Shown here piece after piece: positions 50,702 to 63,285 of a DNA stretch of 64,000 nucleotides. This stretch comes from Dichotomocladium elegans. Lineage: Eukaryota > Mucoromycota > Mucoromycetes > Mucorales > Lichtheimiaceae. The translations under genes and the position numbers were made by a program. How positions within the stretch are numbered: the first letter of the stretch is position 1; the number at the start of each line of letters is the position of its first letter. A model generated the notes under the pieces. That model was not told the origin of the DNA. It searched no databases and worked only from the letters and a program-made list of their open reading frames with translations. The DNA lies in the NCBI GenBank assembly GCA_025716815.1, contig JAIXMN010000054.1, positions 1 to 64,000 of the forward strand, written 5' to 3'.

Positions 50702-53700
50702 TTACCTCCCCCCCAGGATGTTGGTCGACCTCGACCAATTGCGTAGCGGGACGATCAATCTTGCGAGAAACAACGGGATCGTACCAAGGGGTGGTTGGTG
50801 GGCGTTTTGCATGGGTTGGGCGTAAGCGATCGGTATGAACCCAAGAGCCGTAAACTTGATTATTCATATCCTTGATCTGATAGGTATCCGAGTCGAGATT
50901 ACGTTTGATGATAGTATAAGGTCCTTTCCAATTGTACTCGAGACTCAGTTTGTTTTCGTGTCGCATTAGTACGAGGTCGCCGATGTTAAAGACTTGATGA
51001 AGCATAATAGCATCCCAAATGGTCTTGTCACGTTGAGCATTTGCACGCAATCTTTCAGCGGCAGCGGCGCGTTCTTGACTTAAACGTAATAATGAAGGTT
51101 TTCGATTGTTAAAAATCTCCTTGGGATCTTCGGTTGGCTCTTGTAATACAATGGGTCGTAATATATCACCAGGTAGACGTGGTTCAACACCATACACCAT
51201 AAAGTAAGGACTGACATTGGTTGTGCGATGTTTGCGAATGTTGCATGCAAAGACTGCTGGCTCCAAAAAGTTGTCCCATCGATATATAGCACCATTTGTG
51301 TACTTGCAGATCATTTGTTTCAATATTCCATTAGTACGTTCAACCTTGCCGTTTGTACGAGGATGGAATGCCGATGTGTATTTGTGATGAATTTTGGCAC
51401 GACCAAGATAAAAGTTGAGTACTTGAGACATAAAATTGGCACCACGATCACTTAGAACTTCGTTCGGACAACCAAACTTCATAACGATTTCCTCAAAGAC
51501 AAAGTCTGCAATTGTTTGACCAGTAGCAAGAGGGACAGCACGAGCGATAGTCCAATTGGTGGCATAATCGACAGCAACCAGAATCCACTTGTTACCTTTC
51601 ATTGTAGTAGGCAATTCACCGATAAAGTCAAGATGCCATCGAGAAAAAGGCGAAGGTACGTCCAAGGGACGCATCGGTGCATGATGTTTACCACGATCAG
51701 CATTCGCTGCCAACTGACACTGAGGACAAGAGCGCAACCAATCTTGAATGTCATCCTTATACCAGGCCACCACCAGCGTTTCTTGAGGATATCATACACT
51801 GTTTCTCTTCCAACATGGCCAAAGCTAGTGTGAAATTCTTGTATAATATCCGCTCTTCTTGCGAACAAAGCAAATCGAATTTCGTGCGTGGAACCACCCT
51901 GTCGCATTATTCGGAAAACTTTGTCACCATGTACGGCAAACTTCTCGCGATGTTTCACCAAGAGGTCTTTGTATGCTTGTGGCCATTTGCTCTCCTCTCT
52001 GACATAGAACTTTGGCCAATCCGATTCTTCAATCGACTTGAGTGCATATAAGTATTCTGGTTCCAAAGATGCTTCGTTTGAGTGACAATCGGGGCCATCC
52101 CTCCTTGATAACAAATCAGGTACATGGTTATCGGCACCACGCTTGTAATGAATCTCGGGGTCATATAACTCCAGTTCTGCAATCCAGCGAATAAGACGCG
52201 GTGGTGGTGGTTTCGTACAACTGCGGAAGTATTGAAGAGGATGATGATCTGTGCGTACGATGTAACGCCGACCTTCCACAAAACAACGCCAAGAACGTAA
52301 TGCGTGCAAAATACCTAGTAGCTCCCTTTCTTGAGCAGGATAGTTTCGTTCGGCAGGTGACAACTTCTTTGACTCAAAAGCAATGGGATGCATTTGGCCA
52401 TCCTTCCCTTCTTGCAGCAATACCGCACCAACTCCAAAATCCGAAGCATCTGTCTCGATCTCATATGGTAAGTCCGGATCAGGCGGTGACAAAACAGGAG
52501 CGGATGTCATGCAGTCCTTGATTGTGTCAAAAGCAACTTGGCACTCCTTGTTCCACTTGATTGCCCTCTTTTTCGCACCCGCACCTTGCGTCAAGTCGGT
52601 CAATGGCGCTGCAATTGTTGAGAAGTTACGAATGAACCGGCGATAATGTGAAGCCAGCCCAATGAACTGTTGTACTTCTTGAACATTAGTTGGTTGTGGC
52701 CATTCGCGAATCGCTTTCACCTTGACAGCAGAAGGGAGAATACCAACACCGGACACCAGATAGCCGACGAACTCCAACTCGGTCTTGAAGAACTCACACT
52801 TCTTGAGGTTGGCTACTAGCTGGGCATCACGTAAACGATCGAGAACATGACGGACATGTTTCACGTGATCCTCCTTGGTCTTGCTGAAGATAAGAATATC
52901 GTCCAAGTACACCAAAGCAAACTGGTCCAAGCAATCACTGAGCACCGAGTTCATTAGATGTTGGAAAGTAGGTGGGGCATTGGTTAAGCCAAAAGGCAAA
53001 ACCAAGAACTCATATGAACCATAGCGCGTATTGAATGCAGTCTTTGGAATATCCTCATCGCGAATGCGCACCTGGTGATAACCACTCTTCAAATCGATGC
53101 TGGAAAAGTATTTGGCACCACCAAGTTGCTCAAGACATTCATCAATGCGTGGCAATGGATGTGAATTACGTTTGGTGACTTGATTTATAGCACGATAATC
53201 CACACACATTCGCATTGAGCCATCCTTCTTTCGTACAAATAACACTGGAGCACCCCAAGGGGACGCACTTGGTCGTATTAGACGTAAGTCCAAAAGCTCC
53301 TTGAGTTGCTTGCGAAGCTCATCCAATTCCAATGGGCTCATTTTGTATGGTGCGCGATTGATAGGAGAAGCATCACCAGTATCGATAACGTGGCTGACAT
53401 CCCTAATTGGCGGCAGGCCTGGAAGCTGGTCCTTGAATACCTCGGGATAAGCCTTGAGGAGTGATTGCAGGTTGTCTTCCATGGGTTTCTCCACTCCAAA
53501 CTCATCATCCTTCATGTAGCACAAAAAGAGTTCTTCCACTTGATCACGTTCTTGAAGGCGTTCCACTTGACGAGCTGAGAGAAGGTATGACAAATTGGGT
53601 TCCGGCAATATGGTGTTTGGTCGTAGCGTGTATGAGGAACCATTTACAAGGAATGTCCATGTTCCCTCATCCCAATCTGGTGACGGTTTCATGCGTCTTA

Positions 53701-54073
53701 TCCAATCCAACCCCAAAATGAGGTCAAACTTGGTATGTAACACATAAGCCGAAACATCATGTTCAAAACCGGCAGCATTCAAAGACAAAGTGACGAGACG
53801 ATCGATCTTGAATAAATGACCACCAGCCGTTTCAGCTTGTCGAGCAGCAACATCACGAACAGGACAACCAGCAGCCAAATGAGGGGAGACATATGAACAA
53901 CTTGCACCACTGTCCAATAGTACCTTCACTGCTTTTCCATTACAAGTCATCCAATACAGAGGCAAATCAGAGTTTATTGCGTTCAATGATTCGAGATATG
54001 ACATATCAGCAGCGAGTTGAGCATCATCATGTTGTGTCGCGCCATTAAATGGATCTGCTGATAAATCAATCAA
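50694..54073 (-). pseudogene. pol: Pol polyprotein of element F, one frameshift
   Basis: Open back to the end of gag in the -1 frame without an ATG. Protease LLDSGASCSYVSP. RT with LFVRKKDGSMRMC, SSIDLKSGYHQV and [11 protein letters not shown]. RNase H with ETDASDFGVGAVLLQ and RTDHHPLQYF. Integrase finger ending KKRWWWPGI, where a one-base shift near 51765 breaks the frame. It continues DDIQDWLRSCPQCQL, LDFIGEL, LSDRGANF, KVERTNG and the GPY/F module (YNWKGPYTII). All catalytic residues are kept; only the frameshift is disabling. Confidence 0.9.
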
Positions 54074-56419
54074 TTGGGCAACCGGTGGGCTTGAAGATAC
54101 CGTAGCAGGGGACGAATCGGACTTTGGTGGTTCTTGAGTAGATAGGGCATTGAGAGATTGTTGATCGCGCGAATGGTCTCTCTCTAATCCAGACGCGCTT
54201 GGTCTTTTAAATGGCTGGGTTGAGCTTTGACTTGTTGGCCACGAACTTCACCTACCCTTGGTGATGGGCATTGGCGAGCAATGTGGTTACGACCGCCACA
54301 ATTGTAACAAGTACGACCGCCACGAGAAGAACGATATTGGTTGAAGCCATGAGGCTGACGAGGACGTGGTACAAATTGGCGGTGTTGGATTGCATCAATA
54401 TCCATCGGTGTCGGGCCTTGATGAGATGGCTGTGTCGCTGTCTGCGGTTGAATAGTTGATGCGGTAGGCACAGCCTCACGAAGACCCATAGCATATTCTT
54501 GCACTGCCTCAAAGTGTTCAGCCGCATTGAATGCATCCGTCAAACTGGCATGGTCCTTCAACAAGACTTGCATACGTGCTTCACACGATAATCCCATGAC
54601 GAACTCATGAATGGCATCCTCATCGTCCATATGTGGCAAATCGAGAATGATATCCCAGAACTTGATGACATACTCATGGATGGTTTTGGATGGTACAGTG
54701 TCTTGAGAAAGAAGGCGTAGCTTGTTACGCGCCACTTGAGCGGAATTTCGCGGTTTGAACTCAGCCCTAAAGGCTGCTTGAAAATCGCGCCAAGTTTTTG
54801 GTGTCATATTGGAACCATCATCCTGGTCGAGTGAAGTCTCCAAATGTCTCCACCAAGTAGCAGCTGAATCACGCAGCAAGGTAGAAGCGTACAGGTCTTT
54901 TCAGAAGAAGTTTCCCATCTCGCACGCAAGGTGGTTGGTCTGGATCGGATGGTGGTTTTTTGGGGATGGGTCAGTGGGGGGCGGAGTGAGCCAAGGTGGG
55001 GGGGAAGGTTCTGTCATGTGGTGGGCAAAATTTTTTGGGTGGTGGGTGAAGGCAAGGGCCTGGAGAAAAATGGCAGGCAAAAAAATTTTTCTCGTTTGAC
55101 TCGGTGGTGGTCAAATGCAACTTTGACGGTTGGTCGCCTCAGCAATGGTGGTTGCCGGAAAAATTTTCGTGGAGGATAAAGGGAGGCAAAGTGGCGATTT
55201 AAGAGTCAGACGCTCGTTGATCTTTTTCTTGTACTCAGTGCTTGGAGAAGCTCCGTTGTGCAGCACATCCGCAATAGTCGTTGGTGGGGCTGAGGTAGTG
55301 GCGGTTTAGGAAGGGAAGTGGTTTAATGCGACTGTATGACGGACCGTGGTGTATCTCCGCGGCCACGAACACAGCAGATGCCCCTTCTTCCCCGAAGGGC
55401 TTTAAGGTCAGAAAGTATAAAGGTAAAGCCAGACGAAACGCGCACTTTTTTTTGTTACAAAGGTCCGTTTGTTTGAGTGTGACAAAAGGAACCATAAAAG
55501 AAAAGCAGCCAGACATTTTTTTATGGGATAGTGGCGAGGAGGACACTCCAACCGATTTTTATTCAAAGAAAAAAGAGAAAGCGAGAAGGCAAAGAAATGG
55601 CTCATCTGCAGAGAGCATCAGGAGGAAGAAGCAATTGTTCTTGAAAGAGGACTGGGAAAGAAGCGGCTCGTCAAAAGACAACGGGAAAAATTCCAGGCCG
55701 TACAAGAGGGGCCTGCATTTCTTTTCTGTTCGACCATTGTTCCTAAAAACCGCAACACCGAATTCAAGCGCCCGCAATGCCACTGTTCTTCAAGCCGACA
55801 GCAGCATCAAATTTGTACTGCGAAACTCGGGATTGGCTCAAGCATTAGCGCAAATCGTTGAGTGAGAACAACTTTCTGCAATTGGCTAGCCGTTGAACGA
55901 TTAGCAAGCTTGATTTGGTCCTGCGTCGCTGAGGCCAAGTAACCATAGTAGCAATTGCAAAGTGGGAGAAGAATATAAATGCCACGAATGGATCGTACTG
56001 TATACTAAGAATTGCTAAAGGATTCGTGCGAAAAGTCGGTTTCAACGTTGAAGTCCTGAGCTGGCGCTCGTCCTTCGAACTGCCTTGTTGCTTTGTTTTG
56101 AAAAAATTTTCTCGCGAACTCTCGAACGCACCTATTCTGCTTTCCATTTTACGAAGCTCAGCATCACGAAACGATTATCACTTATTCTCATCATTAGCCT
56201 GATCCAACCGCTTCAGATTTGTTCAATCACAGTAGTGCGATCCGCGGTTACCAGCTTTCGTAACCAATCTTTCGTCAATCTTTCTGCAAGCCGCATTTAC
56301 ACATTGTTAGGGAATCACCTTTCAGATGGACGAATGTTCCTTGTAATAGGGAATTTTGGACGCTACATAATTCTTGATTAAAACCAAGCTCGAGTACGAA
56401 AAGATTAAGAGAGCAGAAA

Positions 56420-57530
56420 AGCAGCGTCGGTTTATTGATTTGGGAAAGCAAACCTAAACATGGAGCATTGCACTTTGCTGGAGAGTAATTGCTCAATACA
56501 TCAGTCATGCGATCGATCAATTTTTCTTTCTTTGATGCATCCAAGAGTCTGCGATTTATAACCAATGGCAAATTTTCCACTATGTATTCAGCAGCATTCC
56601 AACTGATTTCTTCTTCGCGGAAGACGGGACATGGCCGGCATTTTCGATCTTGGTGAACATAGGGTTGCAACCTCTTCTGGTAAGATATCGAAGCTGAAGT
56701 ACCATGTCTCCTCCTCCAAACTGGGCACGATAGCCAGGACTTCATCGACGAAATCGAGCATCTCTTGTGCGGTGATAAACCACGAGGAGGAGCGCACAGA
56801 AGGGATAAGTACGCCTCTACTAGGCATAACAGCTAGGACGTGAAGGTCGGGTGCAGGTATCGCTGGATCACTGGGGATGGGTGGTGACACTTTCGGCGAT
56901 ACCGGATATGTACGGCGAGCGTTGACGGCAAATGCTGCTTCAGCAAAGAAAGCACATTATCATCCGCCTTGAAGTCATCCCTATCGACAACTTCATCAAG
57001 CGACGGAGCACGCCTTGCCTCTCTTCCTCCATCTGGCTGATGGAGAAACACCAAAAGCGCTCGAAGGTGTTCCTTGCGCTTTTTGCAGCCATTTCTGCAA
57101 CGCGCTTTTTCGATACCGCCTCTGTAGTCGCTTGCGAGCACGCAACCATCACGTCTTCTATGGCGCACGTGGGATAGGCATCAACATACTCAAACACGAA
57201 ACGAATGAACTTGCTGTCAAACTGCTTCGCTTTCTCGCATTATCTTCTTTTGGGCATTACGTTCAGACCTCTGGATGCCCTGTATCGGGCGACATATGCG
57301 CTAAAAGTCGACGGCGCCATATGCACACTCCCTGTGGCGCTGGCCTTCGACATGCCATGATTGATGTGGTTATCAATGGCAACTCTTACAAACTTTCGAC
57401 ATGCTTTTGGCACACCCTTTTTTTTGCAGGTTCCTGGGTATTATGTTGTGCAGCTCGTTTCACACCGCCGGAACTGGACAAAGCCCCGTTCGTTTCGATG
57501 TTGGGATTGCGCTCCCTCATCTTCTCGTCC
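56420..57530 (-). pseudogene. Decayed Tc1/IS630-like transposase of element I
   Basis: Frames change several times. From right to left: a basic N-terminus, an HTH-like segment (MSKASATGSVHMAPSTFSAY), FFAEAAFAVNARRTYPVSPK aligning with the FVGEAFWAMKRNKAW of D2, then DLHVLAVMPSRGVLIPSV, WYFSFDILPEE (second Asp) and EEISWNAAEYIVENL (third position). The first catalytic Asp is Ala here. It is the same unusual family as the D2 gene, diverged, with several stops and frameshifts. Confidence 0.6.
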
Positions 57531-58445
57531 TTTACATTCACGATAAATTGTAAATGCCGCCTAATACTTACACTGGCTTAACACCGAGAAGGCTACATCA
57601 CCGTTTTCGATAGGCGTACCAGCATTGTGTTATGTGCAAAGAAAAGGAAAGTGTAAATCACAAAATTCGTGCTCCATGTACTACAAGACCATCTTTGGCC
57701 GCTTATCTTCTCGGGAACTATGACCTGATGCCCCGCGTAGGATGTGACATATCAGTAACTAAAATCATTCGTTCATGTACTTTGCAGCCGTTACGCCTGG
57801 ACTTTCTCAGTTTCCATAGTCGATAGATCCGTGAAATAAATGTAGTCTTCATTGAACAAGCTTATGGTTCACAGGATGAATAGGAAATAAGTGTTACCCC
57901 AAATCATCATACACAATCACTGCAACGTCCTCGTCACCATCTCAACTCTACACAAGTTCAACAATCGATGTTCCAAAAGTACAAATATGACTTCTCCCAT
58001 CCGAATGACGAAGATACAGTACTGTTTTCTAATCTTTCCAAAGCCGGTTAAGTAAAAGTAGACAAATGCTGTACTGCACTGATTAGTATGCCTGTTATGG
58101 TAGAAACGCATGACTGCAGGCTGGCCAAGGTTGGCAAGGAAGATATATGTACGTTGTCACCCTTTGAGAACCCGCTTGCCTTTTAGCATTTGCAATTAGA
58201 TGTTTGGAGGGAAAGAGGTAGAGCATGGAACATAATAGCTGTAATTTCAAATGATGTTGTAACCTCCAAATTCATTCACTGTCCCATCCAGAAAAAGCCA
58301 TTTGCTGAAAACTGCGGGATGAAAGGTGAGTTGTTTCTCGAAAAGTCCAAGGCTCAACTCCCCAGCATATCCCGCAAAATGTGGACGTAAAGGATCCTCG
58401 ATGTTAAATTATGACTGTGCCCGACATGGAACGAAAATGACGCGA
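57531..58445. other. Internal non-coding region of element I
   Basis: Between the start of the transposase relic and the inner end of the right inverted repeat. I see no domain, tRNA or repeat structure. The short open frames are not supported by anything else. Confidence 0.35.
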
Positions 58446-60195
58446 CTTGCAGAAAGATTGACGAAAGATTGGTTACGAAAGCTGGTAACCGCGGATCGCA
58501 CTACTGTGATTGAACAAATCTGAAGCGGTTGGATCAGGCTAATGACGAGAATAAGTGATAATCGTTTCGTGATGCTGAGCTTCGTAAAATGGAAAGCGGA
58601 ATAGGTGCGTTCGAGAGTTCGCGAGAAAATTTTTTTCAAAAGCAACAAGGCAGTTCGAAGGACGAGCGCAGCACAGGACTTCAACGTTGAAACCAACTTT
58701 TCGCACGAATCCTTTAGCAATTCTTAGTATACGATCCATTCGTGGCATTTATATTCTTCTCCCACTTTGCAATTGCTACTATGGTTACTTGGCCTCGGCA
58801 ACGCAGGACCAAATCAAGCTTGCTAATCGTTCAACGGCTAGTCAATTGCAGAAAGTTGTTCTCACTCAATGATTTGCGCTAATGCTTGAGCCCATCCCGA
58901 GTTTCGCAGTACGAATTTGATGCTGCTGTCGGCTTGAAGAACAGTGGCATTGCGGGCGCTTGAATTCGGTGTTGCGGTTTTTAGGAACAATGGTCGAACA
59001 GAAAAGAAATGCAGGCCCCTCTTGTACGGCCTGGAATTTTTCCCGTTGTCTTTTGACGAGCCGCTTCTTTCCCAGTCCTCTTTCAAGAACAATTGCTTCT
59101 TCCTCCTGATGCTCTCTGCAGATGAGCCATTTCTTTGCCTTCTCGCTTTCTCTTTTTTCTTTGAATAAAAATCGGTTGGAGTGTCCTCCTCGCCACTATC
59201 CCATAAAAAAATGTCTGGCTGCTTTTCTTTTATGGTTCCTTTTGTCACACTCAAACAAACGGACCTTTGTAACAAAAAAAAGTGCGCGTTTCGTCTGGCT
59301 TTACCTTTATACTTTCTGACCTTAAAGCCCTTCGGGGAAGAAGGGGCATCTGCTGTGTTCGTGGCCGCGGAGATACACCACGGTCCGTCATACAGTCGCA
59401 TTAAACCACTTCCCTTCCTAAACCGCCACTACCTCAGCCCCACCAACGACTATTGCGGATGTGCTGCACAATGGAGCTTCTCCAAGCACTGAGTACAAGA
59501 AAAAGATCAACGAGCGTCTGACTCTTAAATCGCCACTTTGCCTCCCTTTATCCTCCACGAAAATTTTTCCGGCAACCACCATTGCTGAGGCGACCAACCG
59601 TCAAAGTTGCGTTTGACCACCACCGAGTCAAACGAGAAAAATTTTTTCGCCCTGCCATTTTTCTCCAGCTCCCCTGCCTTCACCCACCACCCAAAAAATT
59701 TTGCCCACCACATGACAGAACCTTCCCCCCCACCTTGGCTCACTCCGCCTCCCACTGACCCATCCCCAAAAAACCACCATCCGATCCAGACCAACCACCT
59801 TGCATGCGAGATGGGAAACTTCTTCTGAAAAGACCTGTATATCACTCGATCATGATCGTCCATGTCCGAGAAACAATCGCAGTACTTGTCCACCATGTGT
59901 AACCACGCCTCTACTACCGACGAGGATCTTGCGCCACGAAACAAGTCAGGTTGGACGGGCTTGATTTTTGGCTTGCTGCGCACCAATTGTTGTTGCAGTG
60001 CCATGAGCTGCTCCTGTTGCATCTTCATTTGTTCGATCATGGCTTGCATGGTTGCCATCATCACCTGGGAAGGGTCTTGTGCCATATTTTGATGTTCTTC
60101 GTCTGAGTCAGAATAAATGTCTTGCGTTCGGTATTGTTGAAAAGCTGCTTGTTGGAATTTTTCTTGTGATGGATTAACAGGCATCAGCTACCAAA

Positions 60196-60489
60196 TGTCG
60201 TCTTTCTTTTTGAATCCACACAGGATGATAGACGACGTCCGAGAGGAAGATAGTAAGACCACAAAGGAGTATAACCACGAAGGAATGAGACCACACAGGA
60301 ATATAATGAGGATGGCGAGGATCTTCGATGCCCTTTATTCTATGTGATGGTCCACTATTTATACTGTTGGACGTGGCTAAGTATATCAAGATGGCTAAGT
60401 AATATGGATGTGGCGAAGTAATGATGGAGGGCGCAGCGTAAAAGAGATAAGGTGATACAATCATACAAAAGACAATACTGATCAAGAAG
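60196..60489 (-). repeat. 5' LTR of element F, truncated by G
   Basis: 294 bp identical by eye to the start of 50387-50701. The remaining 21 bp are displaced beyond element G. GAAG at 60486-60489 is the expected left duplication copy for G. The primer-binding site TGGTAGCTGATGCC lies just left of the LTR. Confidence 0.9.
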
Positions 60490-60846
60490 TGTCGTTGCCT
60501 AGGTCACTGAGATCCTTTTGTATACTGGGGACAACGACGGTTCACACAGAACACTGAATGTCACTAAGACAATTCGGAAGATTGTGATTGATCAGATAGA
60601 TACCCTTTATTCTATATTACTGGCTTGATATTTATACTTTGTTATACATTGGATATCCATAGAGGTTATGTAAAAGATATGTCACGCCATGTAGAGCTTG
60701 TCAGGCCATAGCGACATAATGTATGCATATGCATACATTGCGGGCATGTGCCTGAGGGCGATGGGATCAGGTCATTCTAGCGTGCATATGCATGATGCAA
60801 AATCTTTACATTCATGCCACGTGACTCGCACGATCAGTCCACGACA
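60490..60846 (-). repeat. 3' LTR of element G
   Basis: 357 bp, TGTCGTTGCC...GTCCACGACA, followed by a polypurine tract (plus-strand TTCCCTCTCCC). It contains ATGCATATGCATAC-type dyads near 60720 and 60780 and minus-strand AATAAAGGGT and TATAAATA signals. Confidence 0.9.
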
Positions 60847-63285
60847 ATTCCCTCTCCCGAAACTCTTGGTCGTCCTCGAGCAATAACAATGAATTTGTAG
60901 CAGCAGTCCGTCGGTCTGCAGCTCGTGAGGCGGCGGGATCATACCATGTGGATTGCGGGGCAGTGGGAAGGTGAACTGGACGAAGTCGATCTGTGTGGAC
61001 CCAAGAATTATAGAGAGAGCCATTCATATCACGCACTTGGTAGATATCGGTGTCGAGGTTGCGAGCAGTTACCACAAAAGGTCCCTTCCAATTGTATTCA
61101 AGGTTAAGTTTGTTCTCGTGGCACATGAGAACGTGATCTCCAATAGCAAAGACCTGGGGCTTGAGCACGGCATCCCAAATGGCTTTGTCCCTTTTTGCGT
61201 TCGCGGTGAGTCGTTCAGTTGCGGATGCCCGAGCTTCTCGAAGTCGAAGTAAGGAAGGTCTGCGGTCGTCGAGTAATTCTTGTGGACTGGCGTCAGGCTC
61301 CTTAATTAGCGATGGGCGAAGCATATCACCAGGTAAACGGGGCTCAACACCGTATACCAAAAAATATGGACTCACACCAGTTGTGCGGTGTTTTCTGATA
61401 CGACATGCAAAAACAGCCGTGTCCAAATAGTCATCCCAGGTGGAAATCGCACCGTTTACATACTTGCGAAGCATTTGTTTTAAGATTCCGTTGGTGCGTT
61501 CGACCTTACCATTCGACCTTGGATGAAACGCGGATGTTGCTTGATGGTTAACTTTAAGACGCCCAAGATATGTGTTCAGAACTTTGGACATGAAGTTTGC
61601 GCCGCGATCAGTGACAACCTCCGTGGGACAAGAGAATGGCATGACAATTTCGTTAAACAGGAAGTCGGCAATCACCGGGGCAGTCGCATCTGGGACAGCT
61701 CGTGCGATCGTCCAATTGGTAGTATAGTCCACAGCAACAAGAATCCATCGGTTGCCGCGGGCCGTTGTTGGAAGCTCGCCGATAAAATCTAGGTGCCAGC
61801 GAGAAAATACTGGCGGAATTGCTGGCAGGCACATTGGGCCTCGATGAGTGTATCGGTCTGCGTTCGCAGCGAGCTGGCATTGTGGGCAGTTTTTGAGCCA
61901 ATCTTGGATGTCTGCTTTCATATCCGGCCACCACCAACGTTTCTTGATTAAATCAAAGATGGTTTCACGGCCGGCGTGTCCAAAACTCTTGTGGAAGTGC
62001 TGTACGAGATCTGCCCTTCGGGCAAAAAGTGCGTAACGTACCTCTTCCTCTTGTCCTTTGGTTTTTACCTTGCGAAACACCTGATCGTTACGGACTGTGA
62101 ATTGGCTCTGGTGCTTCTGTAGGATATCCTTGTATACCGCCGGCCATTCAGCTGGTTTGCGAGTGTAAAAACGAGGCCAGTCGGATTCTTGTATTGCTTT
62201 GACCGCATACAGATATTCGGGTTCAAGTGAAGCCTCGGTCGTCAGACACTGAGGGCCATCGCGACGTGAGAGCAGGTCGGGGACATGGTTTTCTCGGCCG
62301 GGTTTATATTCGATGTGAGGGTCGTAAAGCTCAAGCTCTGCTATCCACCGTGTTAGTCGTGGCGTGGGCTTGCGCTGTGTGCGAAAGTAGCGGAGTGGAT
62401 GATGATCAGTGATTACGGTGTATTTTCTTCCTTCCACAAAACAACGCCAAGCATGCAACGCTGTAAGGATCCCTAGAAGTTCTCGTTCTTGAGCAGGGTA
62501 AGCACGCTCCTGGAGAGAAAACTTTTTTGACTCAAATGCGACAGGGTGGAGTAACCCATCGGGTCCTTCCTGTAACAATACGCCACCACTAGCATAATCT
62601 GATGCATCCGTTTCAATCACGAAAGGCTTGTCCTGATTGGGTGGTTGAAGTACCGGGGCGCTTGCCATGCATGACTTGAGTTCGTCAAAAGCAGCTTGGC
62701 ATTGCTCAGTCCAGACAATAGTTCTTGTTTTTGCACCTGTTCCTTGCGTGAGATCGGTTAACGGGGTAGCAATGGACGCGAAACCCCGGATGAACCGTCG
62801 ATAATGAGAGCAGAGCCCAACAAACTGCCTCACTTCCTGGACGTTGGTAGGCTGTGGCCAGTCTTGTATGGCTTTGACCTTTTTGCTCGACGGCAGAATA
62901 CCTTGAGCTCCCAACTGATACCCTAGGAACTCCAGTTCAGTTTGGAAAAAGGTGCATTTCTTGCGATTGGCTATTAGTTTGGCTTGACGTAGGCGATCGA
63001 GGACCTGACGCACATGCTTGAAGTGCTCCTCCTCGGTCTTTGAGTACACCAACACATCATCGAGGTATACCAACGCAAACTTGTCAATGCAGTCGGCAAG
63101 TGTCTTGTTCATCATTGATTGGAAGACCGGTGGCGCGTTTGTCAAACCGAAACTGAGGACGCGCCATTCGAATGACCCATACCTGGTATTAAAAGCCGTC
63201 TTTGGGATATCCTCCTCGCGGATTCGGACTTGATGGTACCCACTGCGCAGGTCTATGCTGGAAAAGTACTGTGCACCTGCAAGCC
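60812..63285 (-). CDS. pol: Pol polyprotein of element G, partial
   Basis: Open over the visible part. From right to left: reverse transcriptase (YFSSIDLRSGYHQV and FGLTNAPPVFQSMM in the upstream part, then LVYLDDVLVYSK), RNase H (ETDASDYASGGVLLQ; TDHHPLRYF), and integrase (finger ending CPQCQLA; LDFIGEL; VTDRGANF; NGKVERTNG) with GPY/F module YNWKGPFVVTARNLDTD. It ends RELSWTDRASHVA inside the LTR. The N-terminal protease and gag lie beyond MULE C2 and the window edge. In the RNase H the usual DASDFG is DASDYA. Confidence 0.9.

Larger units (their letters stand above)
54892..59837 (-). mobile_element. Tc1/IS630-like element I with about 1.4-kb inverted repeats
   Basis: 4946 bp, TA on both sides (54890-54891 and 59838-59839), ends CAGGTCTTTTCAGAAGAAG. 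Inverted repeats are 54892-56292 and 58446-59837. Each contains the same 179-codon open frame (55326-55865 and 58862-59401), which I treat as repeat sequence without a recognisable domain. The internal region carries a decayed minus-strand transposase related to that of D2. The ends resemble those of the TACAGG MITE-like elements. Confidence 0.87.
54184..60184 (-). pseudogene. gag: Gag of element F, interrupted by element I
   Basis: N-terminal part 59840-60184, starting at the ATG in the primer-binding site (MPVNPSQEKFQQ; Met/Gln-rich helix; PDLFRGARSSSVVEAWLHMV). C-terminal part 54184-54889 (LRDSAATWWRHLE, then the knuckle CYNCGGRNHIARQC). The two halves join in frame at the TA used by element I (RVIY then ASTLLRDS). 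It ends CTG-GAT-TAG over the open -1 pol frame. Similar to B gag. Confidence 0.87.
50387..60489 (-). mobile_element. Ty3/gypsy element F, split by element I in gag and by G in its 5' LTR
   Basis: A minus-strand element. Its 3' LTR is 50387-50701, with pol 50694-54073, gag 54184-60184 (interrupted by I) and 5' LTR 60196-60489 (the last 21 bp displaced by G). The two LTRs are identical by eye over their shared 294 bp. The left duplication copy is CATG (50383-50386); the right one would lie beyond G, outside the window. Pol has one frameshift. Confidence 0.9.
60490..63285 (-). mobile_element. Ty3/gypsy element G, 5' part interrupted by MULE C2
   Basis: A minus-strand element inserted in the 5' LTR of F. 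The 3' LTR and most of pol are present. It is interrupted within reverse transcriptase at 63285 by MULE C2, and the rest lies beyond the window. Same family as fragment H and solo LTR 6. Confidence 0.9.

Noticed and set aside
55326..59401. A 179-codon open frame present twice (55326-55865 plus, 58862-59401 minus)
   Set aside because: The two copies are the two arms of element I's inverted repeat. Identity follows from that, not from coding constraint, and no domain is recognisable.
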